DNA of 64,000 nt from Gammaproteobacteria bacterium (GTDB lineage Bacteria > Pseudomonadota > Gammaproteobacteria > Burkholderiales > Rhodocyclaceae), in assembly GCA_018824085.1 (NCBI GenBank), contig JAHJHI010000050.1, positions 1 through 64,000 on the forward strand, written 5' to 3'. Position 1 is the first letter of the stretch; the number at the start of each line of letters is the position of its first letter. The position numbers were made by a program, and so were the translations under genes. The notes beneath the pieces were generated by a model. It did not search any database and was not told the origin of the DNA. It was given only the letters and a program-made list of their open reading frames with translations. Positions 20,000 through 33,700 of the stretch are shown in pieces.

Positions 20000-20087
20000 C
20001 ATCCCGCCCGCAGATACGCGCTGTTACAGGAGCGTGACACACGGGTGAGATAAACTTGACGTTTCGCTTGCAAGCAATACACCTGCC

Positions 20088-21032
20088 ATGATCAGGCAAC
20101 GCACACTTCGCTCCATCGTCCGCGCCACCGGCGTAGGCCTTCACTCCGGCCTCAAGGTCAATCTCGAACTGCGCCCCGCGCCCGCGAACACCGGCATCGT
20201 GTTCCGTCGCACCGACCTGGATCCGGCCATCGACATCCGCGCGGATGCGCATGCCGTCGGCGATACCCGGCTCGCCTCCTGCCTCGGCAACGAGGGCGCT
20301 TCGATCTCCACCGTCGAGCACCTGATGTCCGCGTTGTCAGGCCTCGGCGTCGACAACGCCTTCGTCGACGTCGACGCCGCCGAACTTCCTATCATGGATG
20401 GCTCGGCGTCGACCTTCGTCTACCTGATCCAGCAGGCCGGCATCGTGGAACAACAGGCGGCGAAGAAGTTCGTCCGCGTGCTGCAGACCGTCGAGGTCCG
20501 GGACGGCGACAAATGGGCGAAACTGGAGCCGTACGAAGGCTACAGTCTGGAGTTCTCCATCGAATTCCGGCATCCGGCGATCGAACGCACCGGCACTCGC
20601 GTGAAGATCGATTTCGCGCAGCAGTCCTACGTGGAAGATGTGGCACGGGCACGTACTTTCGGCTTCATGCACGAAGTCGAGTACCTGCGCCAGAACGGAT
20701 TGGCCCAGGGCGGCAGCCTGGACAACGCCATCGTGATGGACGAGTACCGCGTGCTCAACAGTGACGGGCTGCGCTACGCGGACGAATTCGTCAAGCACAA
20801 GGTACTTGACGCCATCGGTGACCTGTACATCCTTGGTCACCCGCTGCTCGCCGCCTTCAGCGCGCACAAGTCCGGTCACGCGCTCAACAACGCCCTGCTG
20901 CACGCACTGCTGGCGCAAGAGGGTGCCTGGGAGTGGGCGCGCTTCGACCAGAGCACCCCGGCGCCGAAGGCGGTGGCCCACCAGTTCCTGCCGCTGGCCG
21001 ACGACGGACCGTCGGCACCGGCGTTCGCCTGA
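20088..21032 (+). CDS. lpxC: UDP-3-O-acyl-GlcNAc deacetylase LpxC
   Basis: LpxC is the zinc deacetylase that commits UDP-GlcNAc to lipid A synthesis. The 314-residue product has the two-domain LpxC fold. The zinc ligands are the His in VEHLMSAL and the His and Asp in [15 protein letters not shown]. The family start [20 protein letters not shown] is intact. It follows ftsZ by 116 bases, the common position at the end of the dcw region. Confidence 0.98.
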   Translation: MIRQRTLRSIVRATGVGLHSGLKVNLELRPAPANTGIVFRRTDLDPAIDIRADAHAVGDTRLASCLGNEGASISTVEHLMSALSGLGVDNAFVDVDAAELPIMDGSASTFVYLIQQAGIVEQQAAKKFVRVLQTVEVRDGDKWAKLEPYEGYSLEFSIEFRHPAIERTGTRVKIDFAQQSYVEDVARARTFGFMHEVEYLRQNGLAQGGSLDNAIVMDEYRVLNSDGLRYADEFVKHKVLDAIGDLYILGHPLLAAFSAHKSGHALNNALLHALLAQEGAWEWARFDQSTPAPKAVAHQFLPLADDGPSAPAFA

Positions 21033-21042
21033 CGCACGGCAC

Positions 21043-21225
21043 GTGCTCATCCTCCGCCTGATCGGCATCCTGCTGGTCATCACGGTCGGCGCATGCTTCG
21101 CCGCCTTCGTGCTGACGCGTGACCAGCGCTATCTGAACGTTGCCTGGCGGGTGCTGCGCTACGCCGTCATCGCCGCGCTGATCATCGTTTCGCTGTTCGT
21201 GCTGGAGCGTGTCATCGTCCTCTAG
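21043..21225 (+). CDS. Small two-span membrane protein of unknown function
   Basis: A 60-residue peptide starting at GTG 21043 has two hydrophobic segments (about residues 2-21 and 37-57) joined by a short charged loop, TRDQRYLNVAWR. It begins ten bases after the lpxC stop on the same strand and is probably cotranscribed. Small proteins of this layout next to lpxC are seen in related bacteria as far as I recall, but no function is known. The longer reading frame upstream overlaps lpxC and is not used. Confidence 0.6.
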   Translation: MLILRLIGILLVITVGACFAAFVLTRDQRYLNVAWRVLRYAVIAALIIVSLFVLERVIVL

Positions 21226-21255
21226 CGGCGGCGCATGCCGTCCGGCGGACGCGCG

Positions 21256-21684
21256 TCACGCGCGGTCGAGAAGATGCTGCAACGCATCACGCAAGGGGCT
21301 GCCGGGTTCGATGGATGAGGCAGCGGCATTCACCTGCTCGCGCGCCTGTGCACTCACCGGCCGGGGCGCCGGGCGCACCGCTGTTCGGGGCGGATCGAAC
21401 GCTTGCACCTTAACCTTGACTTCGGTAACCTCCCCGCAGCTTTCCTGAAGGGATATCAGGGCACTTGGCAGCAATTGCCGAAGCCGGTTGGCAACCGCCC
21501 CGGACGAAGCGCTGACGACAACGCTGCCCTGTTTCACATTCAGCACCCGACTGGCGCCGTTCAGTTCCGGTGGCAAGAATTTTTCATAAGCCCGTTGCAC
21601 GCGACCAATCAGCTTCGCGTGCGAGGCGAGTTTTGCCAGGCTGTCCTGTGCGGTGAGATGGACGTGCAGATGTCTGGCAAACAT
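21256..21684 (-). CDS. dciA: DciA-like (DUF721) helicase-loader protein
   Basis: DciA is the ancestral loader that brings the replicative helicase DnaB to DNA in bacteria lacking DnaC or DnaI. The 142-residue product, from ATG 21684, has a DUF721 core (LASHAKLIGRVQRAYEKFLPPEL, then VVVSASSGAVANRLRQLLPSAL) and a proline- and alanine-rich C-terminal tail. It is divergent from the M23 peptidase with only 22 bases between the starts. The family call rests on the core pattern and on its place between lpxC and secA. Confidence 0.75.
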   Translation of the reverse strand: MFARHLHVHLTAQDSLAKLASHAKLIGRVQRAYEKFLPPELNGASRVLNVKQGSVVVSASSGAVANRLRQLLPSALISLQESCGEVTEVKVKVQAFDPPRTAVRPAPRPVSAQAREQVNAAASSIEPGSPLRDALQHLLDRA

Positions 21685-21706
21685 ACATAAGATCCTGGGG
21701 GCGGAC

Positions 21707-22675
21707 GTGCAGATTATTCTGGTTTCCGACCGACTGGCAACAGCCAAGGCCATCACGATACAGCCCTGGCATCTGGTCGGCGCGCTGTTTGCATTCACCA
21801 TTCTGCTCTTTACCCTCGCTTCGGCGTTTTCCTTCATCACGCTCAAGCACGCCAGCAAGTGGCAACTCCCCTTCATTGAAGAGATCGTCACCGCCGCGCG
21901 CAACGAGGAGATCCAGCGCAGCGAGGTGTTCGTGCGGGAGAACCTCAACACGATGGCGGTCAAGCTCGGGCAGATGCAGGCCCAGTTGATCCAGCTCGAC
22001 ACCCTGGGTTCGCGCCTTGCGAAGCTCGCCGGCGTCAAGCCGCCCAAGCCGGTCGACACGGCGACGCCGCCCGGGCAGGGTGGCCCGCTGGTGCGCGAGG
22101 ACGTGCTTTCGGCGACCGATCTCGAGCTGCAGATGAAGAACTTCTCCGATCAGTTGTCGCTGCAGGACGACTATCTCGGCGTCATCGAATCAGAGCTGCT
22201 GCTCGATCAGGCCAGCCTGTCGCTGGTACCGTCGACGCTGCCCGTTATCGGCGGCACGTGGAACGCGTCGGGTTTCGGATGGCGCATCGATCCGTTCAAC
22301 GGCTCCCGCGCCATGCATGAGGGCGTGGATTTCGTCGCCTCGGTCGGCACCCCCATCATCGCCGCCGCGGCCGGCATCGTGACGGAAGCAAGCTATCACC
22401 CGGCCTACGGCAACATGATCGAGATCGACCACGGTCGCGACCTGAGCACGCGCTACGCGCACGCCAGCAGGCTCAACGTGACACCGGGCATGGTCGTGCG
22501 TCGCGGCCAGAAGATCGGCGAAGTCGGCACCACCGGGCGGTCGACCGGTCCTCACCTGCATTTCGAGGTGCGCATAAAGGGTGTGGCACAGAACCCCGGG
22601 CGCTTCCTGGAACTCGCGCGCAGTGGCCAACCGGCCGCCCTGCTGCAGGCCCGCTCCGTCGCCGACAAGCGTTGA
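21707..22675 (+). CDS. M23 (LytM-domain) peptidase, membrane-anchored
   Basis: This 322-residue envelope protein probably acts on peptidoglycan or as an amidase activator. From GTG 21707 it has one N-terminal membrane segment (about residues 22-45), a coiled-coil stretch (about 55-105) and a C-terminal LytM domain. The zinc motif HEGVDF and the catalytic HLHFEVR are both present, so it may be enzymatically active. An in-frame ATG at 21653 would lie inside the divergent dciA gene and is less likely. secA follows on the same strand. Confidence 0.85.
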   Translation: MQIILVSDRLATAKAITIQPWHLVGALFAFTILLFTLASAFSFITLKHASKWQLPFIEEIVTAARNEEIQRSEVFVRENLNTMAVKLGQMQAQLIQLDTLGSRLAKLAGVKPPKPVDTATPPGQGGPLVREDVLSATDLELQMKNFSDQLSLQDDYLGVIESELLLDQASLSLVPSTLPVIGGTWNASGFGWRIDPFNGSRAMHEGVDFVASVGTPIIAAAAGIVTEASYHPAYGNMIEIDHGRDLSTRYAHASRLNVTPGMVVRRGQKIGEVGTTGRSTGPHLHFEVRIKGVAQNPGRFLELARSGQPAALLQARSVADKR

Positions 22676-22745
22676 GCCCTCCGGTTCACCACCCCGTCAC
22701 AGGCGATTGTCCCGAATCTGTCACGCCGGGCGGGATACGGCCGCA

Positions 22746-22754
22746 TGCTAGAAT
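22746..22754 (+). promoter_or_regulatory. Extended -10 promoter element of secA
   Basis: TGC-TAGAAT forms an extended -10 motif 49 bases before the secA start. No strong -35 box is seen, as often with extended -10 promoters. Confidence 0.55.
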
Positions 22755-22802
22755 CGCCCACTTTTCTGCCATCGGTTCGCCCGCAACGGGCTTCAGTCTT
22801 CG

Positions 22803-25541
<2,739 letters not shown>

Positions 25542-25584
25542 GCGGCCGCTGAAGGGCCCACTGATCCACAACGCAGCACCCGAA

Positions 25585-25612
25585 GGGCATCCATCGCCGG
25601 ATGCCCTTTTTT
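25585..25612 (+). terminator. Intrinsic terminator of secA
   Basis: GGGCATCC (25585-25592) pairs with GGATGCCC (25599-25606) across a six-base loop and is followed by a run of six T. It sits between secA and the convergent DUF3025 gene. Confidence 0.9.
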
Positions 25613-26400
25613 CATTCCTGCACGCGATGCGCCGGCAAGGGCCTGAACTGCGACGCGTCGTCGAAGTACGCCGCGTGGACGTTGTCCTCCGTCATGCCGG
25701 GCAATCCGAGCACCGGCAACGGATACAGGTCGCGCGGCGCGAGCGGCCAACTGCCCGCGTCCAGTTGCGCCGCGAGCCAGGCGTCGACATCGCGTGTCGT
25801 GGCGCGCTCCGCCTGCATGCCCAGTTCGTCGCCGCCGGCGTAGCGCACCTTCGCACACAGGCCTCTGTGCGGCGCGAGCGCCTTCTCGAGCAGCGCGTGT
25901 CCGAACACGAACAGGCTGGCCGAGGCCATCGCCGTGCGACGTTCCCACAGCGCCTCGCGCCAGCGATGGTGGCGCAGCGCATCGAGCAGTTGCCGGTCGT
26001 CGGACAGCACGACCATGCCGTCCTCGTCGAACTGCGTGAGCGCATCGCGAATGCGGCCGCGTGCGGCGCCGCCGGTGCGCGCGGTCTCCACCACATGGCG
26101 CCGGTTCATCGCCGCCTTGCAGCGAGGAAAGAGCAGCCAGACGCAGGCATTGAACGTGTCGTGCCAGCTCGCGTCGCGCGTGGCGACACAGCCGGTCGTG
26201 GCAACGCGCATTTCGTAGTCGAGGCGGTCGGCCGGACACGGCGCAAAGGACACCGGACGGCCATCGGCAAGGTGTGGCCGACCGGTCTGCAAGGCCAGCC
26301 GGTCCAGGCGCGCCGCAGCCGGGGGACATTCACCGTCGGCCAGACGCGCCAGCAGCGGACGCACGCCGGCGTGCAGCGGGCCGGACGGCATGTCATGCAT
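25612..26400 (-). CDS. DUF3025 family protein
   Basis: The 262-residue product belongs to DUF3025, a proteobacterial family with no known function. The typical core is present: ASWHDTFNACVWLLFPRCKAAMNRRH, followed by LTQFDEDGMVVLSDD, the VFGHALLEKAL stretch and the C-terminal PLPVLGLPGM ... YFDDASQFRP. It is soluble with no signal peptide. The start is eight bases from the stop of the upstream lipoprotein gene, suggesting an operon with that gene and pyrC. Confidence 0.85.
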   Translation of the reverse strand: MHDMPSGPLHAGVRPLLARLADGECPPAAARLDRLALQTGRPHLADGRPVSFAPCPADRLDYEMRVATTGCVATRDASWHDTFNACVWLLFPRCKAAMNRRHVVETARTGGAARGRIRDALTQFDEDGMVVLSDDRQLLDALRHHRWREALWERRTAMASASLFVFGHALLEKALAPHRGLCAKVRYAGGDELGMQAERATTRDVDAWLAAQLDAGSWPLAPRDLYPLPVLGLPGMTEDNVHAAYFDDASQFRPLPAHRVQE

Positions 26401-26408
26401 TCAAAGCT

Positions 26409-26849
26409 TCAGCGGTCTTCGTCGGCGACGGTGTCGGCCGGCTTGCTGGGCACGAAGGCAAACGCGTCGTCCTTGCGCCGATAGACACCGACCAGCGCAG
26501 GGCGAACATCCGGCGCCGCCACCACGGCAAAGGCGCAATTGCCGGAATTGACCGCATACCAGCGGCTGCCCTGGCGCAACAGATAGCGCTCAGGCTCGCC
26601 GCCGTCATAGACGCTGACATTGGCGGCGGCCAGTCGCGCCGGCTTCAGGTCGTAGCGGCGCTGGCAGCTCGGCATGTTGGACACGACGATCGCCAGCTTG
26701 TATTCGCTGCTCCAGAAATAGGGCTTCTCGCGATTCAGGATCAGCGCGTGTTCCTTGCCGTCGATCATGTAGGCCGCGTTGTCGATCTCGCAGCCGGCCA
26801 GAAAGGCAGCCAGGGGCAGCAACAGCAGAAGGCGCAGGGGTCGTGTCAT
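26409..26849 (-). CDS. Small lipoprotein of unknown function
   Basis: The 146-residue product, from ATG 26849, has a short lipoprotein signal with a lipobox LAGC near residue 20, so it is probably anchored in the outer or inner membrane. The rest is a small globular domain with no family I can name; the mature part contains a Cys pair (in MPSCQRRYD and SGNCAFAV) that could form a disulfide. It starts seven bases after pyrC and precedes the DUF3025 gene, so the three are likely cotranscribed. Confidence 0.65.
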   Translation of the reverse strand: MTRPLRLLLLLPLAAFLAGCEIDNAAYMIDGKEHALILNREKPYFWSSEYKLAIVVSNMPSCQRRYDLKPARLAAANVSVYDGGEPERYLLRQGSRWYAVNSGNCAFAVVAAPDVRPALVGVYRRKDDAFAFVPSKPADTVADEDR

Positions 26850-26856
26850 GTACGGG

Positions 26857-27900
26857 TCATCCGAGTTGCCAGGCCACGCGCTCACCGGCGCGCAGCGGTA
26901 CCAGTACCTCACCATCGGCAAAAGGCTGGCTCGCCTTGACCGTCCAGTCCAGGCGACGCAGCGTGATCTGCGACGCGTTGCGCGGCAGGCCGTACCAGTC
27001 CGGCCCGTTGAAGCTGGCGAAGGCTTCCAGCCGGTCGAGCGCACCGGCCGCGTCGAACGCTTCGGCATACAGTTCGATGCCGGCGTGCGAGGTGTAGCAG
27101 CCGGCGCAGCCGCAGGCCGTTTCCTTGGCGCCTTTTGCGTGCGGCGCCGAATCGGTGCCGAGGAAGAAGCGCCGGTTGCCGCTGGTCACCGCCTCGACCA
27201 GCGCCGCGCGGTGCACCTCGCGCTTGAGCACAGGCAGGCAGTAGTGATGCGGCCGCACGCCGCCGGCGAACAGCGCGTTGCGGTTCATCAGCAGATGGTG
27301 CGCCGTCACCGTTGCGGCGATGTTGTCACCGGCCGCCGCGACGAATTCAGCCGCATCCTTCGTCGTGATGTGCTCGAACACCACGCGCAGCGACGGGTGG
27401 CGCGCCAGCAGCGGGCGCAGCACGCGCTCGATGAACACCGCCTCGCGATCGAACACATCGACGTCGCCGTCCGTCACCTCGCCGTGGATGAGCAGAGGCA
27501 GACCGCGCTCGGCCATGCGCGCGAGCGCCGCGTCACAGCGCATCACGTCGGTCACGCCGGAGTCGGAATTCGTCGTCGCGCCCGCCGGATAGAGTTTCAC
27601 CGCATGCACGAAGCCGCTGTCGCAGGCGCGGTCGATCTCGTCCGGCGCGGTGTTGTCCGTCAGGTAGAGCACCATGAGCGGCTCGAACGGCGGCAGCCCC
27701 GGCGTTGCCGCATGCGCCGCCAGGATGCGTCCGCGATACTCGGCGGCGAGCGCGGTCGTGCTCACCGGCGGGCGCAGATTGGGCATCACGATGGCGCGCG
27801 CAAAGCGGCGGGCGGTATCGGGCAGCACGGCCACCAGCGCGGCATCGTCACGCAGATGCAGGTGCCAGTCGTCGGGGCGGGTGATGGTCAGAGTGTCCAA
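26857..27900 (-). CDS. pyrC: Dihydroorotase PyrC
   Basis: PyrC closes carbamoyl aspartate to dihydroorotate in pyrimidine synthesis. The 347-residue product is of the E. coli-type class. It has the zinc-binding DWHLHLRD at the start, the carbamylated lysine region [23 protein letters not shown] and the [10 protein letters not shown] motif. Translation probably begins at a TTG (27900): the peptide begins with the family sequence there, an AGGA lies about ten bases upstream, and no in-frame ATG is nearby. Confidence 0.95.
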   Translation of the reverse strand: MDTLTITRPDDWHLHLRDDAALVAVLPDTARRFARAIVMPNLRPPVSTTALAAEYRGRILAAHAATPGLPPFEPLMVLYLTDNTAPDEIDRACDSGFVHAVKLYPAGATTNSDSGVTDVMRCDAALARMAERGLPLLIHGEVTDGDVDVFDREAVFIERVLRPLLARHPSLRVVFEHITTKDAAEFVAAAGDNIAATVTAHHLLMNRNALFAGGVRPHHYCLPVLKREVHRAALVEAVTSGNRRFFLGTDSAPHAKGAKETACGCAGCYTSHAGIELYAEAFDAAGALDRLEAFASFNGPDWYGLPRNASQITLRRLDWTVKASQPFADGEVLVPLRAGERVAWQLG

Positions 27901-27955
27901 GAATGCGGTCCTGTCGGAGTCGGTCGGGTGCGCCGGAACCGGCGCGATGTCGGGA

Positions 27956-28870
27956 TTATCCCAAAGAATCGTCGTCAGCCGGCGCGTCGACGCCCAGCGT
28001 CATTGCGTGCGCGTAGAGCAGCTTGCGCGGCGCACCGGTGATGGCCTGCGCAAGTTTCACCGCACGACTCGGCGGCAGCTCGTCGAGCAGCAGGCCAAGC
28101 GTACGCAGGGTGGCGGCGTCCAGTCCTTCCGCCTGCGGCGGAGCGGACAGCAGCAGCACGAATTCGCCGCGCTGATGATTGGCATCCGCCTGCAGCCAGG
28201 CCGGTGCATCCGCCAGCGGCAGGCGCACGATCTGTTCGAACAGCTTGGTCAGTTCGCGCGCGACGACCAGCTCGCGCTGCGGCTGCATCACGGCGACGAT
28301 GTCATCCACGCATTCGACGATGCGGTGAGGCGCTTCGTAGAACACCAGCGCACAGTCCTGCTCACACAGGCCCTCGAGCACGCGGCGGCGCGCCGCCGAT
28401 TTTGGCGGAAGGAAACCGACGAAACGGAACTGCGCGTCGAGCAGGCCGCTGGCCGACAGCGCGACGACTGCCGCGCTCGGCCCGCTGACCGGAATGACGC
28501 GAAAGCCCGCATCCTGTACCGCGCGCACCACCTTCGCGCCGGGGTCGGACACCGCCGGCGTGCCGGCGTCGGATACCAGCGCCACACGTTTGCCTTCGCC
28601 CAGCGCGGCGATGAGCCGGTCGGCGCCGCTGCGTTCGTTGTGCTCATGCACCGCCACCAGCGGCGCGCGCAGAGACAGATGGCGCGCCAGCCGCGCGGTG
28701 CCTCGCGTGTCCTCGCAGGCAATCAGGTCGGCCGCGCGCAGCGCCGCGATGGCGCGCGCCGACAGCTCGCCGAGATGACCGATGGGTGTGCCGACGACAT
28801 ACAATGCCGATGTCTTGAACTCGGCAAGATCCTCGTCATGGGCGGAAGCGTTGGTTTCGGAATCAGTCAT
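27956..28870 (-). CDS. rsmI: 16S rRNA 2'-O-ribose methyltransferase RsmI (C1402)
   Basis: RsmI methylates the 2'-OH of C1402 of 16S rRNA, the same nucleotide modified by RsmH earlier in the window. The 304-residue product has the TP-methylase motifs [48 protein letters not shown] and [17 protein letters not shown]. The ATG at 28870 is chosen over an in-frame start 18 codons upstream that lacks family sequence. It is divergent from yraN, the arrangement also seen around E. coli rsmI. Confidence 0.95.
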   Translation of the reverse strand: MTDSETNASAHDEDLAEFKTSALYVVGTPIGHLGELSARAIAALRAADLIACEDTRGTARLARHLSLRAPLVAVHEHNERSGADRLIAALGEGKRVALVSDAGTPAVSDPGAKVVRAVQDAGFRVIPVSGPSAAVVALSASGLLDAQFRFVGFLPPKSAARRRVLEGLCEQDCALVFYEAPHRIVECVDDIVAVMQPQRELVVARELTKLFEQIVRLPLADAPAWLQADANHQRGEFVLLLSAPPQAEGLDAATLRTLGLLLDELPPSRAVKLAQAITGAPRKLLYAHAMTLGVDAPADDDSLG

Positions 28871-28947
28871 CGGGGGGCGCGGGATTCGGGGTCCGTCATT
28901 CTGAGCGCCGGCGCGCGGTGCCACAAGCGCGCATCGCCGCGGCCCGC

Positions 28948-29310
28948 ATGAATACGCGGGCGCAGCACGGGGCGCTGGCCGAACGCATCGCCGCCCGCTA
29001 TCTCGAGGCGTGCGGCCTGCGCGTCATCGGACGCAACCTGCGCTGGCGCGACGGCGAACTCGATCTGGTGTGCGAACACGGCGACACGCTGGTGTTCGTC
29101 GAAGTCCGCATGCGGCGCGACACGCGCTTCGGCGGCGCGGCGGCCAGCGTCGGCACGACGAAGCAGGCGCGCCTGATCCGCGCCGCCCAGCACTACCTGG
29201 CGGAACAGGGCCGGCGCGCGCAGGCGCGCCCTGCCCGCTTCGATGTGGTCGCGCTGAGCGCGCTGGACGGCACCGGCATCGAATGGATACGCGACGCGTT
29301 CGGCCTGTAG
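28948..29310 (+). CDS. yraN: UPF0102 (YraN) family nuclease-like protein
   Basis: YraN proteins have a restriction-endonuclease-like fold and no settled function. The 120-residue product has the core GALAERIAARYLEACGLRVIGRNLRWRDGELDLV followed by VFVEVRMR. This is the family's G-E-(I/L)-D-L and V-E-V-(K/R)-x-R nuclease-type pattern. Start at ATG 28948 gives a normal N-terminus; a GTG at 28918 would add ten residues. It leads into diaA and dolP on the same strand. Confidence 0.92.
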   Translation: MNTRAQHGALAERIAARYLEACGLRVIGRNLRWRDGELDLVCEHGDTLVFVEVRMRRDTRFGGAAASVGTTKQARLIRAAQHYLAEQGRRAQARPARFDVVALSALDGTGIEWIRDAFGL

Positions 29311-30668
<1,358 letters not shown>

Positions 30669-30672
30669 GGCC

Positions 30673-30717
30673 GCCGCAACGCTGCGGCGCAGCCAGCCTG
30701 CGCCGCAGCGTTGCGGC
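30673..30717. terminator. Perfect 19-bp hairpin between convergent dolP and hrpA
   Basis: Bases 30673-30691 are exactly complementary to 30699-30717 with a 7-base loop (GCCAGCC). It starts five bases after the dolP stop and lies about 80 bases past the hrpA stop, so it could serve both strands. No T run follows on either side. Confidence 0.6.
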
Positions 30718-30797
30718 CAGGCATTTCAAAGAGCACTGTTCATCACGCCCGTCCCGGGTCCGCGTGGAGCCGTGTCATGTGCGGTCTTCGTAACCGT

Positions 30798-33700
30798 TCA
30801 ACCGCGCGAGCGCGACTCCCAAATCTTCTGCAGGCGTTTCACCGAGATCGGCACCGGCGTGCGCAGTTCCTGCGCGAACAGCTGGACACGCAATTCCTCC
30901 AGCAACCAGCGGAATTCGTCGATGAAGGGATCGGTCACGCCGGCACGCGCACGCGCGATGCGCTCGCGCTCCCACAGCGTGGCCAGCGCCTGCCAGTCGG
31001 TCATCGCGCGCGCATCCCGCGGCGGATCGGCGCGCAGCTTGTCGATGCGCAGCGCCATCGCCTTCAGGTAGCGCGGGTAGTGGGTGAGGCGCTCGAACGG
31101 CGTCGCTTCGACGAAATGCTTGCCCACCAGCGCGTCGAGCTGGGCGCGCATGTCGGCCACCGCCTCGCCATGTGCCTTCATCGTTGCGAAGCGCTTCTGC
31201 AGGCCCGCGTACTCGTTCATGATGGCGCCCGCAAGGCGCCCGATCTCCTGCGCCACCAGTGAGATGCGCGGGCGCGCTTCGTCGCGCCGCGTGGCGAAGG
31301 CGGCGGCGTCCTGCGGCCACGGCTCCATCATGCAGCAGCGCTCGAGCGTGGACGCGACGAGCTGCGCGCGCAGATCCGCCTCGGTGCCCAGATTCATGTA
31401 GAGCATGGCCATGTCGCGCAGGCCCGGCAGGCTCTTTTCGATGTACTTCACCTGGTCGCGCAGCTCCAGCGCGAACAGGCGGCGCAGGCCCCGCCGATGC
31501 ACACCGAGCGCGGCTTCCGGCGTGTCGAACACGCGCAGGCTGACGGCGTCGCCCTCATCCTGCAGCGCCGGAAAGCCGATCACCATGCGTCCGGCAACTT
31601 CCACCTCCATGAGCTCCGGCAGGTCGCCGAAGGTCCATGCGCGAAAGCGCGCTTCGCCCGCCGCTGCCGTCGTGTCCGCCGCGGGGACGGCGAGCGGGGC
31701 CGGTTCGGCGCGCCCCTTTCTGGCCGGTTGCGGCACCGGAGCCTTCGCCACCACGTCGCGCGCGCCGAGTGCGGACAGCGCATCGGCCATGCTGCCGCGC
31801 GCGCCGGCGCTGCGTGCATCGGCCGGCGGCCTCGATGCCGGCGCTGCGGGTGCGGCAGGCGCCGGCGCAGCCGAACCGGCGGCGGGCTGCACCGCCGGCA
31901 GCGCGATGCGCGCCGCCTCGAAGCGTCTCGCCACCTCGTCCTTCAGCCGCGTGCGAAGCTCCGCCAGATTGCGCGACTGGCCCAGCACGCGGCCGTGCTC
32001 GTCCATCACGCGCACATTCATGATGAGGTGGGCCGGCAGGTTTTCGGCGCGGATCGCGTCGCTCGGCAGCTTCAGGCTCACCCTCAGTTCGATCGCGCGT
32101 GCCAGCGCCTTCACCAGCGGCTCAGACAGATCGTGTTCCTGTTCCACGAAGCCGGCGACGAAGCCGGCGACCGGCTGCAGCCGGTGACGCAGCCGGGGCG
32201 GAATGGTCTTGGCGAGCTGCAGCACCTTCTCTTCAATCAGGCCGGGCACCAGCCAGTCCAGCCGGTTGGCCGGAATCTGGTTGAGCAAGGTCAGCGGCAC
32301 GGTGAGGGTCACGCCGTCGTCCGCAGCGCCGGGTTCGTGGCGGTATTCCAGCTTCAGGCGCTGGCCGAGCAGATCCATCTTCGCCGGAAAGCGTTCGCTG
32401 CTGACACCGGCCGCCTCGTGGCGCATCAGCTGCTCGCGCGTCAGGTGCAGCAGCTTCGGGTTCTCGCGCTCGGCGTCGCGGCGCCAGCGCTCGAAGCTGC
32501 GCAGGTCGATCACGTCGACCGGCACGACCGATTCGTAGAAGGCGTGGATCAGCGATTCATCGACCAGCAGGTCCTGCCGCCGCTGCTTCTCTTCCAGCCG
32601 CTCGATCTGCGCGACGAGATCGAGGTTGTGCTGCAGGAACTTCATCTGTCTGAGCGCGACGTCGGTCACGTCGCCATTGACCAGCCCTTCACGGATCAGC
32701 AGCTCGCGCGCCAGTACCGGGTCGGTCTTGCCGTATTGCACCGCGCGCTTCGCGTACAGCGTGATGCCGTGGATGACGCCACGCTCCCAGGCCACCGTTT
32801 CGCCGCGGCTCTTCGACCAGTGCGGCTCGTAGGTCGAGCGGCGGATCAGGTGGGCACCCACCTCCTCCACCCACTCCGGCTCGATGCGTGCGATGCAGCG
32901 CGCGAACAGCCGGCTGGTTTCCACCAGCTCGGCGCACATGATCCACTTGCCGCCCTTCTTCGCCAGTGCGGAACCCGGATGCGGCCAGTACTTGATGGCG
33001 CGCGCGCCCAGATAGGGCGGCTCGCCGGCACGCGCATCCTCGATGCGCAAGCCGAGATTGCCGAGCAGCCCGGCCAGCAGCGCGCGGTGCAGCGCGTCGA
33101 AGCTGGCGGGCAGCTCGTTCTCGCGCCACTCGTGTTCGGCGCACAGCGTATGCAGTTGCGCATGCACGTCGCGCCACTCGCGCATGCGCAGCCAGTTCAG
33201 GAAGTGCGCGCGGCACCACTCGCGCTGCTTCGATTGCGTCTGGTGCTTCCACACCTCGTCGAACGCCGCCCAGGCTTTCAGGTACCACAGGAATTCGCTG
33301 CGTTCGTCAGCGAACTTCGCGTGCGCCTGATCGGCGGTACCGGCACGATCCTCCGGGCGTTCGCGCGGGTCCTGCACCGACAGGCCGGCGGTGATGACGA
33401 GCACCTCGCGCAGCGCGCCCGCGTCACGCGCGGCGAGCACCATGCGCGCCACGCGCGGGTCGACCGGCAGCTTCGCCAGTTCGCGCCCGAGCGTGGTCAG
33501 CGCGCGCGCCTCGTCCACCGCGCCGAGCTCCTGCAGCAGCTGGTAGCCGTCGGCGATGGCGCGCGGCGCCGGGCGGTCGATGAAGGGAAACTCCTCGACG
33601 TCGGCCAGCCCGAGCGACTTCATGCGCAGGATGACGCCGGCCAGCGACGAGCGCAGGATTTCCGGGTCGGTGTGCGCCGCGCGCTGATTGAAGTCTTCCT

